A stretch of DNA of 64,000 bases, taken from Streptomyces liliifuscus (lineage in GTDB: Bacteria > Actinomycetota > Actinomycetes > Streptomycetales > Streptomycetaceae). The notes beneath the pieces are model-generated. The model saw nothing but the letters and a program-made list of their open reading frames with translations. It was not told the origin of the DNA and made no database searches. The position numbers and the translations under genes were made by a program. Location of the stretch: NCBI RefSeq assembly GCF_016598615.1, contig NZ_CP066831.1, forward strand, positions 9,610,001 through 9,674,000, read 5' to 3'. This document shows, piece by piece, positions 48,259 through 55,956 of the stretch (its first letter is position 1; each line of letters opens with the position of its first letter).

Positions 48259-48798
48259 ATGGACACCGCCGCCACCGGACTGACGTTCCGCGACGCCACC
48301 GACGCCGACGTGGACGCCCTCGTCGTGCTGATCGAGTCGGCCTACCGGGGAGACTCCAGCCGCACCGGGTGGACCACCGAGGCGGACATCCTGGAAGGCC
48401 AGCGGACCGACCCGGAGGGCGTGCGCGCGGTCATCAAGTCCTCCGACAGCCGTCTGCTGACCGTCGAGCGCGACGGCACGGTGGTCGCCTGCTGCCAGCT
48501 CGAACACCGCGGCGACCACGCCTACTTCGGGATGTTCGCGGTCAGCCCCGCACTCCAGGGCGCCGGCCTCGGCAAGGTGATCATCGCCGAGGCGGAGCGG
48601 TTCGCCCGCGAGACCTGGGCCGTCAAGGAGATGCACATGACCGTGATCTCCGTACGCGAGGACCTCATCGCCTGGTACGAGCGGCGCGGTTACCGCCGTA
48701 CGGGAGAGATGACCCCCTTCCCGTACGGCGACGAGCGGTTCGGCATCCCGCAGCGCGACGATCTGCGCTTCGAGCTCCTGGTGAAGCCGCTCGCATAA
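48259..48798 (+). CDS. GNAT-family N-acetyltransferase
   Basis: 179 residues from an ATG preceded by GGAGAA. A single GNAT domain: Leu-Thr-Phe-Arg-Asp-Ala-Thr-Asp-Ala-Asp (strand 1), Met-Phe-Ala-Val-Ser-Pro-Ala-Leu-Gln-Gly-Ala-Gly-Leu-Gly-Lys (strand 4 and acetyl-CoA loop), and Trp-Tyr-Glu-Arg-Arg-Gly-Tyr-Arg-Arg (helix 4). The intact Gln-Gly-X-Gly-X-Gly acetyl-CoA loop indicates an active transferase. The acceptor amine is unknown. Transcribed alone, with the divergent VOC gene 71 bases upstream. Confidence 0.9.
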   Translation: MDTAATGLTFRDATDADVDALVVLIESAYRGDSSRTGWTTEADILEGQRTDPEGVRAVIKSSDSRLLTVERDGTVVACCQLEHRGDHAYFGMFAVSPALQGAGLGKVIIAEAERFARETWAVKEMHMTVISVREDLIAWYERRGYRRTGEMTPFPYGDERFGIPQRDDLRFELLVKPLA

Positions 48799-48822
48799 TC
48801 GTTCCGCCGCGTGGTCCGGCCG

Positions 48823-49506
48823 TTACGCCGTGAAGCGGCCGGTGCGCTTGATCTCCGGATAGTCGGTGGTCGCGCCGTCCAGCTCCAGGGCGCGTACGAG
48901 GCGCAGATGGTCCTGGGTGTTCACGACCCAGCCGATGATCCGCAGGTCCGCCTTGCGGGCGCGCTCGACGACCTCCAGGGTCAGGCGCCGGATGTTCAGG
49001 ACGAGACTCGTGGCGCCGACCGCGGTGGCCCGCTCGACGACATCGATGCCATAGCGGCTGGCGACCAGCGCCGTGCGGACACCGGGGACGAGCCGCGCGA
49101 TCTCGGCGATGGCCTCGTCGTGGAACGACAGGACCTCGACCCTGCCGACCAGATCGCGCCGGTTCATGACCTCCGCCAGCGCCCGGGCGGCGGCCACGTC
49201 CTTGATCTCGGCCTGCAGCGGCGCCGTGACGGCGTCCAGGACCTCCTCGAACACCGGGATGCGCTCACCGCGGCCGGCGTCCAGCACCCGCAGCTCGGCG
49301 AGGGTCTTCTCGGCGATCGGCCCCGAGCCGTCGGTCGTACGGTCCACGTCGGCGTCGTGCATGACGACGAGCGCGCCGTCCTTGCTCAGATGCAGATCGA
49401 GTTCGATCAGGTCCAGGCCGGCCTGCTGGGCGGCGATGAAGGAACGGAGGGTGTTCTCGGGTTCGACACCCATGATTCCGCGGTGCCCGATGGTGAGAAA
49501 GTTCAA
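48823..49506 (-). CDS. Glycerophosphodiester phosphodiesterase
   Basis: 227 residues from a TTG with GGAG seven bases upstream; no ATG or GTG fits better. GDPD family TIM barrel: Ile-Gly-His-Arg-Gly (catalytic His, Arg), Glu-Pro-Glu-Asn-Thr, Ile-Glu-Leu-Asp-Leu-His-Leu-Ser-Lys-Asp-Gly (metal Glu, Asp), His-Asp-Ala-Asp-Val-Asp-Arg-Thr-Thr-Asp and Ala-Glu-Ile-Lys-Asp. It hydrolyses glycerophosphodiesters to glycerol-3-phosphate and an alcohol. No signal peptide, so intracellular. Convergent with the GNAT gene. Confidence 0.9.
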   Translation of the reverse strand: MNFLTIGHRGIMGVEPENTLRSFIAAQQAGLDLIELDLHLSKDGALVVMHDADVDRTTDGSGPIAEKTLAELRVLDAGRGERIPVFEEVLDAVTAPLQAEIKDVAAARALAEVMNRRDLVGRVEVLSFHDEAIAEIARLVPGVRTALVASRYGIDVVERATAVGATSLVLNIRRLTLEVVERARKADLRIIGWVVNTQDHLRLVRALELDGATTDYPEIKRTGRFTA

Positions 49507-49884
49507 GGCTGACTCCGCTTCCGTCGACGGCGGCTTGGCTGCCGCGTGCTGCGGTCCCGTGCCCACGCGGCAAGGCCGCAGCCTAATCGCCCGGCCCGGC
49601 GTTGAACCCGCTCCGGCAGCGGCCAATGAGGCCTTCCAGCGGCGAGAACAGGCCGTGCCGGGCTCCTCCCGCCTCACTCCTGCGTGGGCGAGTCCCGAGT
49701 CGGTTGACCGAACTTCGGCGGCTACCCAGCAATCGGCGGAAGTATTCGTCCCCGTGGCGTCCGGCAGGAAAAAGAGCGGTGAAGATGAGGGGAGGCAGGA
49801 TAATCTCCCGAGTCTCCACTTGTGGCGGAGAACCCTGCGCGCATACGGTGTCCATACGCGAGGTTCTCCCGTGGAGGATGGGTC
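49507..49884. other. 378-bp divergent intergenic region
   Basis: It separates the GDPD and DUF6421 genes. Contents: inverted repeat GGAGAACC/GGTTCTCC (49827-49869) with GCATACGGTGTCCATACG between the arms, and a TTGACCGAACTTCGG stretch at 49704. ORFs crossing it have no ribosome site. No RNA gene was seen. Confidence 0.55.
49827..49869 (+). promoter_or_regulatory. Inverted repeat just upstream of the DUF6421 operon
   Basis: GGAGAACC (49827-49834) and GGTTCTCC (49862-49869) are perfect complements 35 bases apart, enclosing the direct pair GCATACG...CCATACG. It lies 16 bases before the ATG and overlaps the ribosome-site region, so it could be an operator or an mRNA hairpin. Confidence 0.45.
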
Positions 49885-51282
49885 ATGACGGAAATTCTTG
49901 TGCAGGTGGGTACGGAGGAGCAGGCTCCTCCCCAGGACAGGGTGGTGGAGCACCCGGCTTGGCCCGTGCTCAAGGATGCCGTGGAGCGGATCCGGCCATG
50001 GCAGTCCAAGGACGGTTCGGTCGACTTCGACGCCGAGGGTGCCCCGGATCAGGCCGAAGCCGGTCTCACCGTGCGCCGTGTCATCGACGCGGTCGAGGAG
50101 CTCTCCCCCCTCCTTCCGCACGACGCCGCCTACCACGAGGCGCTGGTCAAGGACCTGCACCGCTGGGCGGAGGGCGGCTTCCAGGTCCCCGACTTCCTCG
50201 ACTCCCTGCTGGCCTTCCAGCCCGCCGCGCACCGCGAGGACGGGCTCCAGCACCTGGTCGTCTTCCCGATGTACACGCAGAACGGCAATCCGGACCGCAA
50301 CTTCGAGGCGATCGTCCTGCGCATGGTCTGGCCCGAGTGGCTGGCCGATCTTGAGCGCACCCGCTACGACAACCCGTTGTTCTGCGGCATCACGTTCGAG
50401 GACTTCACGGCCGGCTACGACACCAACTCGGCCGTCCTCTTCCCGGAGACCATCGCCGTGCGCGAGGCGCCGGAGCGATTCTCCTGGGGCGGTATCTTCT
50501 GCGACCGCGAGGCCGCCCGCTTCCGCAAGGTCACCGAGGCCGCCGTCGGCACGCTCGGCCTCGAACTGCCCGACGACATCCGCGAGATGGTCGGCGACCA
50601 GGCGCGCTGCGAGCAGGCCTTCGTGCTGTGGGACATGGTCCACGACCGCACCCACAGCCACGGCGACCTGCCCTTCGACCCCTTCATGATCAAGCAGCGC
50701 CAGCCGTTCTGGATGTACGGCCTGGAGGAGCTGCGCTGCGACCTCACCGCCTTCAAGGAGGCCGTGAAGCTGGAGGCCGACGGCTTCCCGCAGGGCCGTG
50801 ACGTGCAGTACGCGGTGCTGTTCGACCGCCTGTTCCGCTTCCCCGTGACCGGCGACCGCGTCCGCAACTACGACGGGCTCGGCGGCCAGCTGCTCTTCGC
50901 CTACCTGCACAAGCACGACGTCGTCCGCTGGACCGACAACAAGCTGCACATCGACTGGCAGCGCGCCCCGCAGGTCACCAACCAGCTGTGCGCCGAGATC
51001 GAGAAGCTGTACCGCGACGGCATCGACCGTCCGAAGCTGGTCCACTGGTTCGCCGCGTACGACATGGTGTCCCAGTACCTCGCGCCGCACCCGGGATCCC
51101 GCTGGGCCAAGGGCCCGGACGCCCTCGATCTGAACCAGCCGCCGCGAAAGCTCGTGGACGACGTGCTTCCTGACGAGTTTCCCCTGAGCATGTTCTATGA
51201 GGCCCTCTCCAAGAAGCTGAAGAACGTGATCGCCTCCACCAAGGGGATCACGGCGGAGAGTGCCGAGCGGGTGGCCGCGTGA
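49885..51282 (+). CDS. DUF6421 family protein of unknown function
   Basis: 465 residues from the ATG with a perfect GGAGGAT ribosome site; no signal peptide or membrane helix. Conserved-looking motifs include Leu-Leu-Pro-His-Asp-Ala-Ala-Tyr-His-Glu-Ala, Phe-Pro-Met-Tyr-Thr-Gln-Asn-Gly-Asn, Ile-Phe-Cys-Asp-Arg-Glu-Ala-Ala-Arg-Phe, His-Asp-Arg-Thr-His-Ser-His-Gly-Asp-Leu-Pro and Asp-Asp-Val-Leu-Pro-Asp-Glu-Phe-Pro. The His-Asp-Arg-Thr-His-Ser-His-Gly segment looks like a metal-binding site. As far as I recall, it matches the actinobacterial DUF6421 family. Its TGA overlaps the GTG of the next SDR gene, and a threonine aldolase gene follows with another overlap, so this is a tight three-gene operon. 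Confidence 0.85.
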   Translation: MTEILVQVGTEEQAPPQDRVVEHPAWPVLKDAVERIRPWQSKDGSVDFDAEGAPDQAEAGLTVRRVIDAVEELSPLLPHDAAYHEALVKDLHRWAEGGFQVPDFLDSLLAFQPAAHREDGLQHLVVFPMYTQNGNPDRNFEAIVLRMVWPEWLADLERTRYDNPLFCGITFEDFTAGYDTNSAVLFPETIAVREAPERFSWGGIFCDREAARFRKVTEAAVGTLGLELPDDIREMVGDQARCEQAFVLWDMVHDRTHSHGDLPFDPFMIKQRQPFWMYGLEELRCDLTAFKEAVKLEADGFPQGRDVQYAVLFDRLFRFPVTGDRVRNYDGLGGQLLFAYLHKHDVVRWTDNKLHIDWQRAPQVTNQLCAEIEKLYRDGIDRPKLVHWFAAYDMVSQYLAPHPGSRWAKGPDALDLNQPPRKLVDDVLPDEFPLSMFYEALSKKLKNVIASTKGITAESAERVAA

Positions 51283-52076
51283 GCGACCGCGCCAAAAACA
51301 CTGCTCAGGAGGCGAAGATCATGGGGAATGGGGCTCTCAGCGGTGCGGTGATCGCGGTGGCCGGCGCGGGCGGACCCGCGGGCCGGGCGGCGCTCCTGCG
51401 GCTCGCCGAGGCGGGAGCGACCGTCGTCGGCTCGGACAACGATCCCGAGCGGCTCGCGGAGGCGGTGGACGCGGCCCGGTACGCGCACGGCGGCTCCACG
51501 GTCGTCGGCGACACGGTCGACCTGCTCGACCTGCAGTCCAGCCACGACTGGGCCGCCCGCATCGAGAAGGACTTCGGGCGGGTCGACGGCCTGGTCCACC
51601 TCGTGGGCGGCTGGCGCGGCAGCGAGACCTTCACCAAGACGGTCCTCGACGACTGGGACCTCCTGGAGATGCTGCTCATCCGCACCGTGCAGCACACCTC
51701 CCTCGCCTTCCACGAGGCGCTGCAGCGCAGCGACCGCGGCCGGTACGTCCTGATCAGCGCCGCGGGCGCCAGCAGGCCCACCGCGGGCAACGCCGCCTAC
51801 TCCGCCGCCAAGGCCGCGGCCGAGGCCTGGACGCTGGCCATGGCCGACTTCTTCCGCAAGGCCGGAGTGTCCGAGGGCGCGGACGGGGCGACGTCGGCGG
51901 CTGCCATCCTGGTGGTGAAGGCGTTGGTGCACGACGCGATGCGCGCCGAGCGCCCGAACGCGAAGTTCGCGGGCTTCACGGACGTCAAGGAACTGGCCGA
52001 GGCCATCACCGGCGTCTGGGAGCAGCCCGCCTCCGAAGTGAACGGAAAGCGTCTGTGGCTGACCGAGAAGCGGTGA
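51279..52076 (+). CDS. SDR-family oxidoreductase (DUF6421 operon)
   Basis: 265 residues. Cofactor loop Val-Ala-Gly-Ala-Gly-Gly-Pro-Ala-Gly (variant of Gly-X3-Gly-X-Gly), Gly-Leu-Val-His-Leu-Val-Gly-Gly replacing Asn-Asn-Ala-Gly, Ser of Leu-Ile-Ser-Ala-Ala-Gly-Ala-Ser, and Tyr-Ser-Ala-Ala-Lys. The Asp of Ser-Asp-Asn-Asp-Pro suggests NAD(H) preference. The substrate is unknown. The GTG overlaps the DUF6421 stop by four bases and its own TGA overlaps the next start, so translation of all three is coupled. Confidence 0.9.
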   Translation: MSDRAKNTAQEAKIMGNGALSGAVIAVAGAGGPAGRAALLRLAEAGATVVGSDNDPERLAEAVDAARYAHGGSTVVGDTVDLLDLQSSHDWAARIEKDFGRVDGLVHLVGGWRGSETFTKTVLDDWDLLEMLLIRTVQHTSLAFHEALQRSDRGRYVLISAAGASRPTAGNAAYSAAKAAAEAWTLAMADFFRKAGVSEGADGATSAAAILVVKALVHDAMRAERPNAKFAGFTDVKELAEAITGVWEQPASEVNGKRLWLTEKR

Positions 52077-53143
52077 ACCCTCCGAAGACCGACGCGCGAC
52101 GTCGTCACGACCCGGAGATCCGCGGATTCGCCAGCGACAACTACGCGGGGGCCCACCCCGAGGTGCTCGCCGCCCTGGCCCTGGCCAACGGCGGGCACCA
52201 GATCGCGTACGGCGAGGACGACTACACCGATCACCTCCAGCAGGTGATCCGGGGCCACTTCGGCGCGAGTGCCGAGGCGTTCCCCGTCTTCAACGGCACC
52301 GGCGCGAACGTCGTGGCGCTCCAGGCGCTCACCGACCGCTGGGGCGCGGTGATCTGCGCGGAGAGCGCGCACATCAATGTCGACGAGGGCGGCGCCCCCG
52401 AGCGCATGGGCGGGCTCAAGCTGCTCACGGTGCCCACGCCCGACGGCAAGCTCACCCCCGAGCTCATCGACCGGCAGGCGTACGGCTGGGACGACGAGCA
52501 CCGCGCGATGCCGCAGGTCGTGTCGATCACCCAGAACACCGAGCTGGGCACCGTCTACACGCCCGACGAGGTCCGCGCGATCTGCGAGCACGCCCACGCG
52601 CACGGCATGAAGGTGCATCTCGACGGCGCCCGGATAGCCAACGCGGCCGCCTCGCTGGACGTCCCGATGCGGGCGTTCACCAACGCCGTCGGCGTGGACG
52701 TCCTGTCCTTCGGCGGCACGAAGAACGGCGCGCTGTTCGGTGAAGCCGTCGTCGTTCTCAACCAGGACGCCGTCAGTCACATGAAGCACCTGCGCAAGCT
52801 GTCGATGCAGCTCGCCTCCAAGATGCGCTTCGTCTCGGTGCAGTTGGAGGCGCTGCTGGCCAAGGACCTGTGGCTGCGCAACGCCCGCCACGCTAACGAG
52901 ATGGCCCAGCGCCTCGCCGAGGGCGTGCGCGCGGTGCACGGCGTCGAGATCCTCCACCCCGTGCAGGCCAACGCCGTCTTCGCGCGGCTGCCCCACGACG
53001 TGAGCGAGCGCCTGCAGAAGCGCTACCGCTTCTACTTCTGGGACGAGGCCGCGGGCGACGTCCGCTGGATGTGCGCCTTCGACACGACCGAGGACGACGT
53101 CGACGGGTTCGTGGCGGCGCTCAAGGAGGAAATGGCCCGCTAG
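52073..53143 (+). CDS. PLP-dependent threonine aldolase / beta-eliminating lyase
   Basis: 356 residues from the overlapping GTG; an in-frame GTG at 52055 is equally possible. Fold-type I aldolase (low-specificity L-threonine aldolase group): Phe-Ala-Ser-Asp-Asn-Tyr-Ala-Gly at the start, Gly-Thr-Gly-Ala-Asn-Val phosphate loop, His-Leu-Asp-Gly-Ala-Arg pyridoxal contact, and the PLP Lys-217 in Ser-Phe-Gly-Gly-Thr-Lys-Asn-Gly. It would cleave threonine or a related beta-hydroxy amino acid to glycine and an aldehyde. With an SDR and DUF6421 in one operon, a shared route for an amino or hydroxy compound is likely. Confidence 0.92.
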   Translation: MNPPKTDARRRHDPEIRGFASDNYAGAHPEVLAALALANGGHQIAYGEDDYTDHLQQVIRGHFGASAEAFPVFNGTGANVVALQALTDRWGAVICAESAHINVDEGGAPERMGGLKLLTVPTPDGKLTPELIDRQAYGWDDEHRAMPQVVSITQNTELGTVYTPDEVRAICEHAHAHGMKVHLDGARIANAAASLDVPMRAFTNAVGVDVLSFGGTKNGALFGEAVVVLNQDAVSHMKHLRKLSMQLASKMRFVSVQLEALLAKDLWLRNARHANEMAQRLAEGVRAVHGVEILHPVQANAVFARLPHDVSERLQKRYRFYFWDEAAGDVRWMCAFDTTEDDVDGFVAALKEEMAR

Positions 53144-53188
53144 CGTCCTAGGACGTCATGCATAGATATGTGGTCACCTGAAAAGTCA

Positions 53189-53218
53189 TTGACTCTCGGG
53201 TGGCCGCATTCCTATGCT
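53189..53218 (+). promoter_or_regulatory. Promoter for a leaderless transglutaminase mRNA
   Basis: TTGACT (53189-53194), an 18-base spacer and TATGCT (53213-53218). The -10 ends eight bases before the ATG at 53227, so the start point would fall on or next to the ATG. There is no ribosome site upstream of this ATG. Confidence 0.6.
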
Positions 53219-53226
53219 CTGCGGGC

Positions 53227-53820
53227 ATGGAGCTGATCCAGAACACCCCCGACCTGTCCGCATACTTGGCCGCTGACGAGGTGGTCGACCATCACCATCC
53301 GCTCGTACGGGAGACGGCCGCACGTCTTGCCGAGGGGGTGGCGGACTCGTATGACTATGCGCGTGCCGCGTACGAGTTCGTGCGCGACACCGTTCCGCAC
53401 TCCCAGGACGCGGGCGACCCGCGCGTCACCTGGCGCGCGTCCGACGTCCTCGAACTGCGCACCGGCATCTGTCACGCCAAGGCGCACGCGCTCGCCGCGC
53501 TCCTGCGGGCCGAGGACATCCCCACCGCCTTCTGCTACCAGTCGCTTCTCCATGACGACGGAAGCGGGCATGTCGTGCACGGTCTGGTCGCCGTGCGGTT
53601 CAACGGGGCCTGGCACCGACAGGACTGCCGTGGCAACAAGCCGGGTGTGGACGCCCGGTTCTCGCTCGACGGCGAACGGCTGGCCTTCCCCGTCGATCCG
53701 CAGTCCAATGAGGTGGACTATCCAGTACTGTACGCTGAACCTCATCCGGTCGTCCTGAGCGCCCTCAAGGCAGCCCCCGACCGGCCGCACCTGTGGAAGA
53801 CCCTCCCCACCGCACTCTGA
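53227..53820 (+). CDS. Transglutaminase-like cysteine protein
   Basis: 197 residues. A transglutaminase-core domain: Tyr-Asp-Tyr-Ala-Arg-Ala-Ala-Tyr-Glu-Phe-Val-Arg-Asp-Thr-Val, catalytic Cys-82 (Thr-Gly-Ile-Cys-His-Ala-Lys-Ala-His-Ala), His in Gly-His-Val-Val-His-Gly (115/118), and Asp-133 (Trp-His-Arg-Gln-Asp-Cys-Arg). The Cys-His-Asp triad supports protease or deamidase chemistry; bacterial members are mostly uncharacterised. Encoded with a B3/4-domain protein 22 bases downstream, so co-transcribed. A -10 element lies right before the ATG, with no Shine-Dalgarno site, pointing to a leaderless mRNA. Confidence 0.87.
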   Translation: MELIQNTPDLSAYLAADEVVDHHHPLVRETAARLAEGVADSYDYARAAYEFVRDTVPHSQDAGDPRVTWRASDVLELRTGICHAKAHALAALLRAEDIPTAFCYQSLLHDDGSGHVVHGLVAVRFNGAWHRQDCRGNKPGVDARFSLDGERLAFPVDPQSNEVDYPVLYAEPHPVVLSALKAAPDRPHLWKTLPTAL

Positions 53821-53842
53821 GGCAAGGCAGACAAGGCAGAAG

Positions 53843-54535
53843 ATGACCCTCCCGCTCACCGTGTCCGACGAGGTGCGCGCCCTCGCGCCCGGTTTCACGC
53901 ACCTCACCATCGAGGCGCACGGACTCGTCAACGGGCCCAGTACGGACGGCACCTCGGCACTCCTCGACGACGCGGCCCGCCGTCTCGTCGCCCGCCTCGA
54001 CGGGCGCGCCCCGCACGAGGACCCGCACATGGCCGCCTGGCGCGAGGTCTACACGGCGTTCGGCTCCAAGCCCTCGCGTACGCGCAACTCGGCGGAGGCG
54101 CTGGCGAAGAGGGCCCTCTCGGACGCAGGGCTGCCCCGGATCAACATGCTGGTCGACCTCTACAACGCGATCAGCGTCGCCCACCTGATCCCGGTCGGCG
54201 GGGAGGACCTCGACCACATCCAGGGCGGGATGCGTCTCGTGCGCGCCACGGGCGACGAGGACTTCGTGACCGTCGCGGCGGGGGAGGAGACCGTCGAGCA
54301 CCCCGACGCGGGCGAGGTGGTGTGGTGCGACGAGAGGGGCGTGACCTGCCGCCGCTGGAACTGGCGCCAGGGCCCGCGCACCCGCCTCACCGAGGAGTCG
54401 ACCTCGGCGGTGTTCCTCCTGGAGAGCCTCACACCGATGCCGGTGCCCGCCGTCGAGGCCGCGGGCACCGAACTCGCCGAACTGCTGGAGAAGTTCAGCC
54501 CGGGTGCGCGGATCACTGTGCACGCGCCTCGGTAG
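53843..54535 (+). CDS. B3/4 (tRNA-editing type) domain protein
   Basis: 230 residues with the B3/B4 domain of phenylalanyl-tRNA synthetase beta: Leu-Ala-Pro-Gly-Phe-Thr-His-Leu-Thr-Ile, Thr-Arg-Asn-Ser-Ala-Glu-Ala-Leu, Leu-Pro-Arg-Ile-Asn-Met-Leu-Val-Asp-Leu-Tyr-Asn-Ala-Ile-Ser-Val, Leu-Ile-Pro-Val-Gly-Gly-Glu-Asp-Leu, and Gly-Glu-Glu-Thr-Val-Glu-His-Pro-Asp-Ala-Gly-Glu-Val-Val-Trp. Free-standing B3/4 proteins may edit mischarged tRNA or bind amino acids, but this is unproven. It follows the transglutaminase gene closely, same strand, with AAGGCAGAAG before the ATG. Confidence 0.87.
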   Translation: MTLPLTVSDEVRALAPGFTHLTIEAHGLVNGPSTDGTSALLDDAARRLVARLDGRAPHEDPHMAAWREVYTAFGSKPSRTRNSAEALAKRALSDAGLPRINMLVDLYNAISVAHLIPVGGEDLDHIQGGMRLVRATGDEDFVTVAAGEETVEHPDAGEVVWCDERGVTCRRWNWRQGPRTRLTEESTSAVFLLESLTPMPVPAVEAAGTELAELLEKFSPGARITVHAPR

Positions 54536-54556
54536 CGGCTCGGCGTAACCGGCCTC

Positions 54557-55285
54557 TCAGCGGGCCTCGGCGGCCTTGACCTCTTCGGGGGTCGGGGCCG
54601 TGCCGCCGAGGTGGGCCGGCATCCACCAGGTGTCGTTCGGGCCCTTGGGGCGTACGGGGTAGGCGCGCTGGGCGGCTTCCAGGAGCTCCTGTACTCGCTC
54701 GCGCAACTGGCGGGTGATCGCGCCCGCGTACTTGTCGCGCGAGGCCTCTATGGCCTCGCCGACGCGGATGGTGATCGGGATGTGGCTGCGCTTGAAGTGG
54801 CGCGGGTGGCCCTTGGTCCACAGCCGCTGCGTGCCCCACACCGCCATCGGGATCAGCGGGACGCCGGCCTCCTGGGCCATGCGCGCGGCACCCGACTTGA
54901 AGCTCTTCAGCGTGAACGACTGAGAGATCGTGGCCTCGGGGAAGACACCGACGATCTCGCCGGAGCGCAGCGAGTCGAGCGCGTGGGCGTACGCCGCCTC
55001 GCCGTTCTTGCGGTCCACCGGGATGTGCTTCATGTTGCGCATCAGCGGACCGGAGATCTTGTGCCGGAAGACCGACTCCTTCGCCATGAAGCGGACCAGA
55101 CGCTTCTGCGGCAGGGCGGCCAGACCGTCGAAGATGAAGTCGAGATAGCTGATGTGATTGCTCACCAGCACCGCACCGCCCGAGCGCGGGATGTTCTCCG
55201 TTCCCTTGAGGTCGATCTTCAGGTCCCAGGCCTTGAACAACGTCTGGGCGAGACCGATGGCGGGACGGTAGGCAAGCTCAGCCAT
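54557..55285 (-). CDS. 1-acyl-sn-glycerol-3-phosphate acyltransferase (PlsC-like)
   Basis: 242 residues. The acyltransferase motifs are Ser-Asn-His-Ile-Ser-Tyr-Leu-Asp (Asn-His-X4-Asp), Phe-Met-Ala-Lys-Glu-Ser-Val-Phe, Val-Phe-Pro-Glu-Ala-Thr-Ile-Ser (Phe-Pro-Glu-X-Thr) and Val-Pro-Leu-Ile-Pro-Met-Ala-Val-Trp-Gly. It transfers an acyl chain to lysophosphatidate or a similar lysophospholipid in membrane lipid synthesis. The C-terminus has Pro-Lys-Gly-Pro-Asn-Asp-Thr-Trp-Trp-Met-Pro-Ala-His-Leu-Gly-Gly, typical of the Streptomyces form. ATG with GAAGGG upstream. Convergent with the B3/4 gene. Confidence 0.92.
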   Translation of the reverse strand: MAELAYRPAIGLAQTLFKAWDLKIDLKGTENIPRSGGAVLVSNHISYLDFIFDGLAALPQKRLVRFMAKESVFRHKISGPLMRNMKHIPVDRKNGEAAYAHALDSLRSGEIVGVFPEATISQSFTLKSFKSGAARMAQEAGVPLIPMAVWGTQRLWTKGHPRHFKRSHIPITIRVGEAIEASRDKYAGAITRQLRERVQELLEAAQRAYPVRPKGPNDTWWMPAHLGGTAPTPEEVKAAEAR

Positions 55286-55474
55286 GGACGGAGTGGACCC
55301 TTCTCTCTGGTCTGCCTGGGAAGGGGGCTCCCGGCGGGAAGTTACGGTGCCGTAGGTTTACGGCATTGCGCAGATCGTGCCCCAAGAACGGACGAGTGGC
55401 CAGTCCTCGTGCCGCGCAAGGGCGAGATCCTCGTCACGTCACCCCTTGATCCACCTCGGAGTTTTAAACCGCCT

Positions 55475-55891
55475 TTACTCTGCGCGAACCGTGAGCCGAC
55501 GTACGAGCAGGTACATCTCGCACCCGAGGCAGTACCCGAACGCCGCGTTCAGAAACGCCGCCGCAAGCGCCGCGCCGGTCGCCGCGAGCCCCAGCCACTC
55601 GGGCCCCACTCCGTAGCCGATCAAACCCAGCGCCGCGAACACGAAACCGACCGCCTGTGCGAACCGCGGCGGCTCCGGCGCCTCGAACTCCGTCGGCGGC
55701 CCGATCCGGGGACGCACCGCCTTGCGGAACAGCCAGCCGTACGGGGAACGCGCCACGCCACCGGCCGCGCCGAGCGCGAACGCCAGCGTCTGCCAGGCCA
55801 GCAGCCAGGCGCTGCCGGTGATCAGTACGACCGCCAGTACGACGGTCGTCACGGCCGCTCCGAAACGCGGCCCTCTTGCATCGATGTCCAT
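55475..55891 (-). CDS. DUF4395 membrane protein
   Basis: 138 residues with three or four membrane helices (Thr-Thr-Val-Val-Leu-Ala-Val-Val-Leu-Ile, Leu-Ala-Trp-Gln-Thr-Leu, Ala-Val-Gly-Phe-Val-Phe-Ala-Ala-Leu-Gly-Leu-Ile-Gly, Ala-Ala-Ala-Phe-Leu-Asn-Ala-Ala). The C-terminal Gly-Tyr-Cys-Leu-Gly-Cys-Glu-Met-Tyr carries a Cys-X2-Cys pair that is the signature of DUF4395, a family often genetically linked to thioredoxins. It is divergent from a thioredoxin-like gene only 60 bases away. Role: likely membrane redox partner, unproven. Confidence 0.85.
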   Translation of the reverse strand: MDIDARGPRFGAAVTTVVLAVVLITGSAWLLAWQTLAFALGAAGGVARSPYGWLFRKAVRPRIGPPTEFEAPEPPRFAQAVGFVFAALGLIGYGVGPEWLGLAATGAALAAAFLNAAFGYCLGCEMYLLVRRLTVRAE

Positions 55892-55929
55892 GGATCAAGC
55901 ATTCCGCATGGAAAACGATCCGTTGACGC

Positions 55930-55956
55930 GGGAATCTTTGCAGTCTCGTGAATGCT
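55930..55956 (+). promoter_or_regulatory. SigR-like promoter motif near the thioredoxin gene
   Basis: GGGAAT (55930-55935), an 18-base gap, then GCT (55954-55956), against the SigR form GGGAAT-N18-GTT. One base differs in the -10. The implied start point falls at about 55963-55967, next to the internal ATG at 55967. Confidence 0.35.

Noticed and set aside
48823..51090. 755-codon minus-strand ORF over GDPD and DUF6421
   Set aside because: The GDPD start at TTG 49506 has a ribosome site; the extension is antisense to DUF6421 and low in complexity.
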